Part shown: positions 59,021-64,000 of the stretch, in pieces
How positions within the stretch are numbered: position 1 is the stretch's first letter
How the letters are laid out: each line of letters starts with the position of its first letter
Source: Marispirochaeta sp.
GTDB lineage: Bacteria > Spirochaetota > Spirochaetia > JC444 > Marispirochaetaceae
Assembly (NCBI RefSeq): GCF_963668165.1
Contig: NZ_OY764212.1
Location: forward strand, 248,001 to 312,000
Length of the DNA: 64,000 nucleotides
Direction: 5' to 3'
Position numbers and translations under genes: made by a program
Notes under the pieces: model-generated
Told to the model about the DNA's origin: nothing
The model's database searches: none
The model's input: the letters and a program-made list of their open reading frames with translations, nothing else

Positions 59021-60140
59021 CTGCAAACCAAAGAAAGGCGGGATTGCAGAGTATACTCATAATTTAATATTATCATTGCAGAAGCAGAAAATTATAACGA
59101 TAGTCATTGCACAAAATCATTCTGCATCAGAAGATTTCGACTCACAACAAAAATATCTGATAATTAGATGTAATTTAGACCCCCAGACACGATTGTTAAA
59201 AAGATATCTACATATTATCAAAACTGCAGGGAACTTTATATCGCGAGAAAAACCCGATTGTATTATTTTGAATACATATGATCGGCTGTCATTAGCAATA
59301 CACATTGTATCCTTGTGGAAAGGATTGCCATTTTATATCCTTGTACACGGTTTGGATATTGCTGAAAAGCAAAGTTCATGGAAGGAACTTAAGAGGTATG
59401 TGGTTATAAGGGGAACAAACGGCATAATAGCAAACAGTACGAATACCCGAAAGATCGCTATTAAAAAAGGTGCTGATCCAGATAAAGTGCATATTGTGCA
59501 CCCAGGTGTTGCTTCGTATGAAAAAATGTCTTTAGAAAGGTATAAAAAAACAGGTACCGTATTGTGCAGTGTTATACAATCTTCATCTCCTGTCATACTT
59601 TCTGTTGGACGCCTGGTACCAAGAAAGGGATTCGACATGGTAATAGAATCGATTCCGGTGGTACTAAAAAAATATCCCAATCTTAAGTACGTGATTATTG
59701 GCGATGGTTATGATCGGGATCGTCTAGAACATATGGTTGCACAAATGGGTCTTGAGGAAAATATTCTGTTCCCTGGTCAAGTAGACGAACAGACCAAGCA
59801 TGCTTATTACGAATTGGCAGATCTTTTTATAATGCCTAACAGGGATCTTGATAACGGTGATACCGAGGGGTTTGGTATAGTCTTTCTAGAGGCTAATCTG
59901 CACGGGTTACCGGTTATCGGGGGAAACGCAGGCGGTGTACCTGATGCCATCGAAGATGGAAAAAGTGGTCTTCTCGTAAACTCGAGTAGTATTCAGGAAA
60001 TAGTAAATGCAATTATTACTATACTGTCAAACCCTAAGACCGCAAGCAGGATGGGCGAGTACGGGCGAAAACGGTCAGAGGAGCAATTCAACTGGACTAT
60101 AACAGCAAAAAAAGTATCTGATATCATCAGAATGAAATGA
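58995..60140 (+). CDS. Family 4 glycosyltransferase
   Basis: A 381-residue GT-B enzyme. It has KPKKGGIAEYTHNL as the N-terminal acceptor loop, VHGLDI near residue 115, ILSVGRLVPRKGFDMVIE near 200 as the donor-domain start, GDGYDR, and DTEGFGIVFLEANLHGLPVIGG near 290 (the EX7E motif). It overlaps the VOC gene by 26 bases and the next gene by four. Confidence 0.87.
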   Translation: MKIIIFSIDCKPKKGGIAEYTHNLILSLQKQKIITIVIAQNHSASEDFDSQQKYLIIRCNLDPQTRLLKRYLHIIKTAGNFISREKPDCIILNTYDRLSLAIHIVSLWKGLPFYILVHGLDIAEKQSSWKELKRYVVIRGTNGIIANSTNTRKIAIKKGADPDKVHIVHPGVASYEKMSLERYKKTGTVLCSVIQSSSPVILSVGRLVPRKGFDMVIESIPVVLKKYPNLKYVIIGDGYDRDRLEHMVAQMGLEENILFPGQVDEQTKHAYYELADLFIMPNRDLDNGDTEGFGIVFLEANLHGLPVIGGNAGGVPDAIEDGKSGLLVNSSSIQEIVNAIITILSNPKTASRMGEYGRKRSEEQFNWTITAKKVSDIIRMK

Positions 60141-61000
60141 GGGAATCTTTGGAGATGCATCTTAATCAATCGAATAAGAAAGCTATATTATGCACAACAT
60201 TATCATTGATTCTTTTGTGCATGGTCTTCTGCATTTCATGCGGTGGGGAAAATATGAATGGTATTACTGATGAACAGGTTAATAGCGCTCTCGAAAAATT
60301 ATCTGGTATGAAAATTTTTTTCGGGCACCAATCGGTTGGACGTAACATACTATCCGGTGTTGATGATTTAGCACGGGGAGCCGAAATTCCTGTAAGAATG
60401 GGGACTTTGGAATCCGGCACCAGTACCGACGAGGTGAATATCCTTGATGCACATGTGGGAGAAAACACGGTACCAAGCAGTAAAATACATGATTTCGTGA
60501 ACATGGTCAGATCTGGTGTAGGAAATTCAGTTGACGTTGCATTCATGAAGTTCTGCTATGTGGACACACGGGGAGATGAAGACATAGATTCATTCTTCAC
60601 CAGGTATATCTCCGAGATGGAAGTGCTTGAAAGGGAGTTCCCTCAAACGACTTTCATCTATATGACAATGCCGCTTACATCTCCCATGACGGGATTCAAG
60701 AATATGATCAAAGGCATGCTGGGACGTCTGCATAAGGTAGACGACGGGCGTGAAGCTAATATTGTACGAAACCGTTTTAATAACATGCTTAGAGAGGCAA
60801 AAGAACCGAGTGGACGGCTATTCGACCTTGCCGCAGCTGAGGCATCTATGCCCAACGGTTCAACATATTCTTTCAAAAACGACGGGGAAAAGTATGAAGC
60901 CCTGTATCCAGGCTACACCTGGGATGGTGGACATCTTGATGAGGCAGGGAGGAAGGTGATCGCGAAGAAGTTGATCATCTTTCTGTCGAAATTAGACTGA
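60137..61000 (+). CDS. SGNH-hydrolase-like lipoprotein
   Basis: A 287-residue protein with a signal peptide and lipobox (MVFCISC). The mature part resembles SGNH hydrolases used for acyl-group handling: FFGHQSVGRNIL near residue 60, DVAFMKFCYVD near 133, and the C-terminal GGHLDEAGRKVIA block with the Asp-x-x-His-like pair. The canonical GDSL serine is not obvious, so catalysis is uncertain. It could deacetylate or modify the polymer at the outer surface. ATGA links it to the upstream glycosyltransferase. Confidence 0.62.
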   Translation: MRESLEMHLNQSNKKAILCTTLSLILLCMVFCISCGGENMNGITDEQVNSALEKLSGMKIFFGHQSVGRNILSGVDDLARGAEIPVRMGTLESGTSTDEVNILDAHVGENTVPSSKIHDFVNMVRSGVGNSVDVAFMKFCYVDTRGDEDIDSFFTRYISEMEVLEREFPQTTFIYMTMPLTSPMTGFKNMIKGMLGRLHKVDDGREANIVRNRFNNMLREAKEPSGRLFDLAAAEASMPNGSTYSFKNDGEKYEALYPGYTWDGGHLDEAGRKVIAKKLIIFLSKLD

Positions 61001-61069
61001 TTTTTAGTAGCGGACACAAATCTGTCTGTTGTTTCTTTACTCAGTGGAAATAGAAAGGTAGACTAAAGA

Positions 61070-62278
61070 ATGGCGGGAAAAACACAACCAAAACAAGTAT
61101 CAGAGCGGGAAAGAACCTTAATTGAAGGTGTGCTCTATTACTTGTCGTATCTGTTTCGACATAAATATTTGATTATCACAATTACTGTACTTACAGCACT
61201 TGGCAGCGTTGTCTTTGCTATAGTCTCCCTGATGCTTCCTCCGGAGAAAAGCCCGTTGCCTAACTTTTATGTATCTTATGCTGTACTGATTGCCGGGGAG
61301 GGAGGAGACTCAGATATGGGGACTATGTTGGCCGCCCTTGGAATACAGGCTCCGCGGAACGAAACAAACTACGGTGAGCTTGGAGTTCGGGTACTTCGCA
61401 GCAATCCTTTCATAGATACGATTGTGGAAGAGAATGACATAATAAAAAAGTATGGTATTACTGATACAATACGGACGAGCTCAAGAAATATTATTCTCGG
61501 AAACAGTACTTTCGTGTATGAACCTCGCACAGGAAGCTTGAGATTAAGCTTTGAAAGCACCGATCCCCATTTTGCCCGGGATGTGGTTAACAGCATGGTT
61601 AATAACCTTCAGAAATGGTTTCAGCAATGGGAAGGCAGCAGTTCCCGTCAGAATCTTAACGCCATAGAAATCAAGCTGGAAGAGGTAAGTCAGGAAATTC
61701 GTAGACTGGAGGATGAAATCGCCAGATTCCAAACAGAGTATGGAGTTTTTTCTATTGAACAGCTGGCAGAAGCCCAGACCCGTATTATAAACGATCTCGA
61801 GAACCAACTGATTCGGACCGAAATGGCTATTAAAAACTACACCGGCTTCTCAACGCTTCAGGACCAGGAGCTTATACAGCTGCAGGCTCAGCGGGACAGC
61901 TTAAGGGAGCTGATTCAACAGATAGAACAGGGACAGGGTTCCGGGGTCCGGCGTATGCCCTCGCGTCAGGAACTCTCTACACTGGCGGTAGAGTATTCTC
62001 ATCTGCAAATGAACCACCAGATACAAATGCGAATATTTCAAAATCTGAAAGAGCAGTATGAGGTGCAAAAACTGACAACCACAACCGAAAGCTCTCCGTT
62101 CAGCATTCTGGAACCAGCAGAAGTTCCGGAGGAAAAATCAAGGCCTCGCAGAAGTCAGATATGCCTGATTGCTACTGTTATAGGTTTCTTTGGATCTATT
62201 GGTCTCGCGCTCCTTATTGATCTTGTTCGCAATGTTAAAAATGATCCGGAAAAACGTAAAATCCTTAAAGGTGAGTGA
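61070..62278 (+). CDS. Wzz-like chain length determinant protein
   Basis: A 402-residue inner-membrane protein: a first helix at about residues 33-55 (YLIITITVLTALGSVVFAIV), a periplasmic Wzz domain, a coiled coil at about 200-300, and a second helix near 365-385. The Pro-rich PAEVPEEKSRPRR segment before helix two is typical. No tyrosine-kinase domain is attached. It should set polymer length with the Wzy-like protein. AAAGG lies upstream of the ATG. Confidence 0.85.
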   Translation: MAGKTQPKQVSERERTLIEGVLYYLSYLFRHKYLIITITVLTALGSVVFAIVSLMLPPEKSPLPNFYVSYAVLIAGEGGDSDMGTMLAALGIQAPRNETNYGELGVRVLRSNPFIDTIVEENDIIKKYGITDTIRTSSRNIILGNSTFVYEPRTGSLRLSFESTDPHFARDVVNSMVNNLQKWFQQWEGSSSRQNLNAIEIKLEEVSQEIRRLEDEIARFQTEYGVFSIEQLAEAQTRIINDLENQLIRTEMAIKNYTGFSTLQDQELIQLQAQRDSLRELIQQIEQGQGSGVRRMPSRQELSTLAVEYSHLQMNHQIQMRIFQNLKEQYEVQKLTTTTESSPFSILEPAEVPEEKSRPRRSQICLIATVIGFFGSIGLALLIDLVRNVKNDPEKRKILKGE

Positions 62279-62544
62279 GTCTGTGTAAATATTGTGAGAT
62301 ATTCACCTGAAAATATTCCTAAGAACATGAAAACATTTTTCACTATTCTTATCTTCCACAGTTGACGTTATTTATTTGACGTATAAGTTTTTACCTTGAG
62401 CTCCTCGATTAATTTTCCTATGATTTCTTTTCATACTATAGCCAAAGAATTAGTTAATCGAAAGTATCCGCTTGAATACCAACGCAAGAAAGTTTATATC
62501 ATTACTTCGCTATTTCTTATAATTCAGAATGGTGTATTATTAAT
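62279..62544. other. 266-base AT-rich intergenic region
   Basis: No coding frame is supported. It holds a TTGACGT direct repeat (62362-62368 and 62376-62382, 14 bases apart) and a candidate promoter at 62472-62500 reading into the last gene. Confidence 0.45.
62472..62500 (+). promoter_or_regulatory. Possible promoter of the last gene
   Basis: TTGAAT, a 17-base spacer and TATATC, 45 bases before the ATG. In DNA this AT-rich such matches arise by chance, so it is a weak call. Confidence 0.25.
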
Positions 62545-64000
62545 ATGATTGATTTAGAAAAGCTACGGTTTCGACGACAATTTATCTTAGGCCCGGCACA
62601 TGTACAATTATTCTATAATTGGCAAAAAATTTCTATTGGAAACGATTTATTTTTGACTGTTCATCCAGATTTACCTTGCTATGAAGCGACGATTGGGAAC
62701 GTTACGACTATATTACTCGGTTATGCTGTAAATCCTTATCTACCGAATTTAAGTAATACAGAAATTGTAAATACACTATCAAAAGAGTCTACAAATTGGG
62801 AATTGCTTATTAAACATACCAACCAGTTAGTTGGAAGATGGGTAATTATATATAAAGCTTCCGAAAAAACAATTGTATTCCATGATCCTGCTGGTGTAAG
62901 GCAAATTCATTTTGGTTTTTCTATATCAGGAGAACTCTGGTGTGCTTCACAGCCTTCTTTGGTTGCATTAGTTACAGATGCAGAACCAGATTTAAGCCAC
63001 CACCATGAGCTGAAAAATGATGGTGTCTTTGATAGATACCGAGATCACTTCTGGCCTGGATCGACAACATTTTACAAGAAAGTTTTTAGGTTACTACCAA
63101 ATCATTACTTAGATATGTATACTCGAAAGCCATCAAGATATTGGCCAGTGAGTAAGATTGAAGAAATTTCATTTGATGATGCGATTGTAAAATGTTCTAA
63201 AATTCTAACGGGTTCAATTAAAGCAGCAACAAAGAGATATAATTTACTATTCTCAATTACTGCAGGGTTTGACTCTCGTGTACTCTTGGCAGCGTCGAGA
63301 GACGTTGTTAATGAATTGAAATTATATACTGAAATACGGAAATGGATGCATCCTTTACATCCTGATATACGCGTGCCCTATCTTATGTTAAGATCAGTAG
63401 GATTGAATCGTAAGCTATTACGTGTACCGAAAAGGGTAGATAGACTTTTTCAATCATTATTTACTGAATGTTTTCCGCATTACCATGAAGGTGTACTAAA
63501 AGAAGCTGATGTCTTGTTTAAAAGTGTGCGATCATATGGATTTGAACCAATGGTAATAAATGGAAATATAAGCGAAATAGGTAGGCGATTTTATTCAAAG
63601 AAGGGTTGGCCTGGAGACCCAACACCTGAACTTATGTCAGCAAAAGCACAGATGAAGAGTAGTCGCTATGCTGCTGAACAATTTTCATATTGGTATGAAG
63701 ATGCAAAGCCGACTATCAAAGACAGTGGAATAGATCCCTGGGATCTGTTCTATTGGGAGCAAAAAATAGGTGGTTGGTTTGGATCAGTCAGGTCAGAGTA
63801 TGATTTTGCAATAGATGTATTTTTACCATACAACTGTCGTGATTTATTACAGTATATGCTTGGTGTTAATCCTCTATATCGACAAACTCCAGATTATAAG
63901 TTTCATGAATCTCTTATTAGATATATGTGGCCAGAATTATTACATTTTTCAATCAATCCACCTGATCCCATGAAGAAGATTGTGAAATATGCTCGACGGA
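62545..64000 (+). CDS. Asparagine synthase-like protein (partial, runs off the window)
   Basis: An open frame of at least 485 codons with no stop before the window edge. The N-terminal part keeps only a degenerate glutaminase-like fold (GRWVIIYKASEKTIVFHDPAGVRQIHF) and has no N-terminal Cys after Met, so glutaminase activity is not expected. The central part has LLFSITAGFDSRVLLAAS, an asparagine-synthase PP-loop variant with SITAGFDSR in place of SGGxDSS. Such proteins occur in polysaccharide clusters. It follows the Wzz gene after 266 bases. It is the second AsnB-related gene in the window, and the NadE-like gene adds a third PP-loop enzyme. Confidence 0.7.
   Translation, partial: MIDLEKLRFRRQFILGPAHVQLFYNWQKISIGNDLFLTVHPDLPCYEATIGNVTTILLGYAVNPYLPNLSNTEIVNTLSKESTNWELLIKHTNQLVGRWVIIYKASEKTIVFHDPAGVRQIHFGFSISGELWCASQPSLVALVTDAEPDLSHHHELKNDGVFDRYRDHFWPGSTTFYKKVFRLLPNHYLDMYTRKPSRYWPVSKIEEISFDDAIVKCSKILTGSIKAATKRYNLLFSITAGFDSRVLLAASRDVVNELKLYTEIRKWMHPLHPDIRVPYLMLRSVGLNRKLLRVPKRVDRLFQSLFTECFPHYHEGVLKEADVLFKSVRSYGFEPMVINGNISEIGRRFYSKKGWPGDPTPELMSAKAQMKSSRYAAEQFSYWYEDAKPTIKDSGIDPWDLFYWEQKIGGWFGSVRSEYDFAIDVFLPYNCRDLLQYMLGVNPLYRQTPDYKFHESLIRYMWPELLHFSINPPDPMKKIVKYARR

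Overview
The window looks like chromosomal DNA of a diderm, carbohydrate-using bacterium. Predicted lipoproteins with clear lipoboxes and two predicted outer-membrane beta-barrels show an outer membrane. A free-living or marine Spirochaeta-like member of the Spirochaetota is my best guess, but it rests on gene flavour only and not on a marker gene. No rRNA, tRNA, CRISPR array or intact insertion sequence was seen.

Bases 1-24,724 are GC-rich housekeeping and catabolic DNA: a PPC-domain protein, a TIM-barrel isomerase, an ArsC-like protein, an MBL-fold hydrolase, an acyl-CoA synthetase, a NagZ-type lipoprotein, DAHP synthase, a DJ-1 protein, a xylBA operon with a divergent AraC regulator, an MFS permease, a broken UPF0303 gene, a TcyP-like symporter, a Cache-PAS-GGDEF diguanylate cyclase, a four-domain CoA-disulfide-reductase/rhodanese/TusA/DsrE fusion, a type-2 isoleucyl-tRNA synthetase, a lipoprotein and hisHF.

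Bases 24,757-41,589 hold an unusual biosynthetic locus. It contains AcpS, an acyl/adenylate ligase, an asparagine synthetase-like amidotransferase, an ACP-like protein lacking the phosphopantetheine serine, and an 1872-residue NRPS (C-T-C-A-T-TE). The single A domain of the NRPS has a glycine-like specificity code and its thioesterase has Cys in place of Ser. An ABC exporter, a Sfp-type phosphopantetheinyl transferase, a VpsT/CsgD-like regulator, a PilZ protein, a sugar transferase fused to a degenerate GGDEF-like domain, a second intact ACP and a NadE-like amide ligase follow. A 9-bp motif (AGTACTAGT) lies upstream of acpS and twice, inverted, upstream of the PilZ gene, so the two halves may share a regulator.

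Bases 41,608-64,000 are an exopolysaccharide locus, AT-rich from about 42.3 kb and probably acquired separately. It has two beta-barrels, a Fn3-like lipoprotein (paralogue of the one at 24.8 kb), several glycosyltransferases, an ALG14/ALG13-like pair, a secreted protein of unknown function, a pyruvyl transferase, a Wzy-like polymerase, a sulfotransferase with a poly-A frameshift, an F420-beta/glycosyltransferase fusion, an O-acetyltransferase, a Wzx flippase, a VOC protein, a SGNH-like lipoprotein and a Wzz-like protein. An asparagine-synthase-like gene runs off the right edge.

Taken together the right two thirds look like a c-di-GMP-responsive envelope locus. It probably makes a decorated (sulfated, pyruvylated, acetylated) polysaccharide and a small acylated, glycine-containing peptide. 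This functional reading is inference; the gene families are read from the protein sequences.
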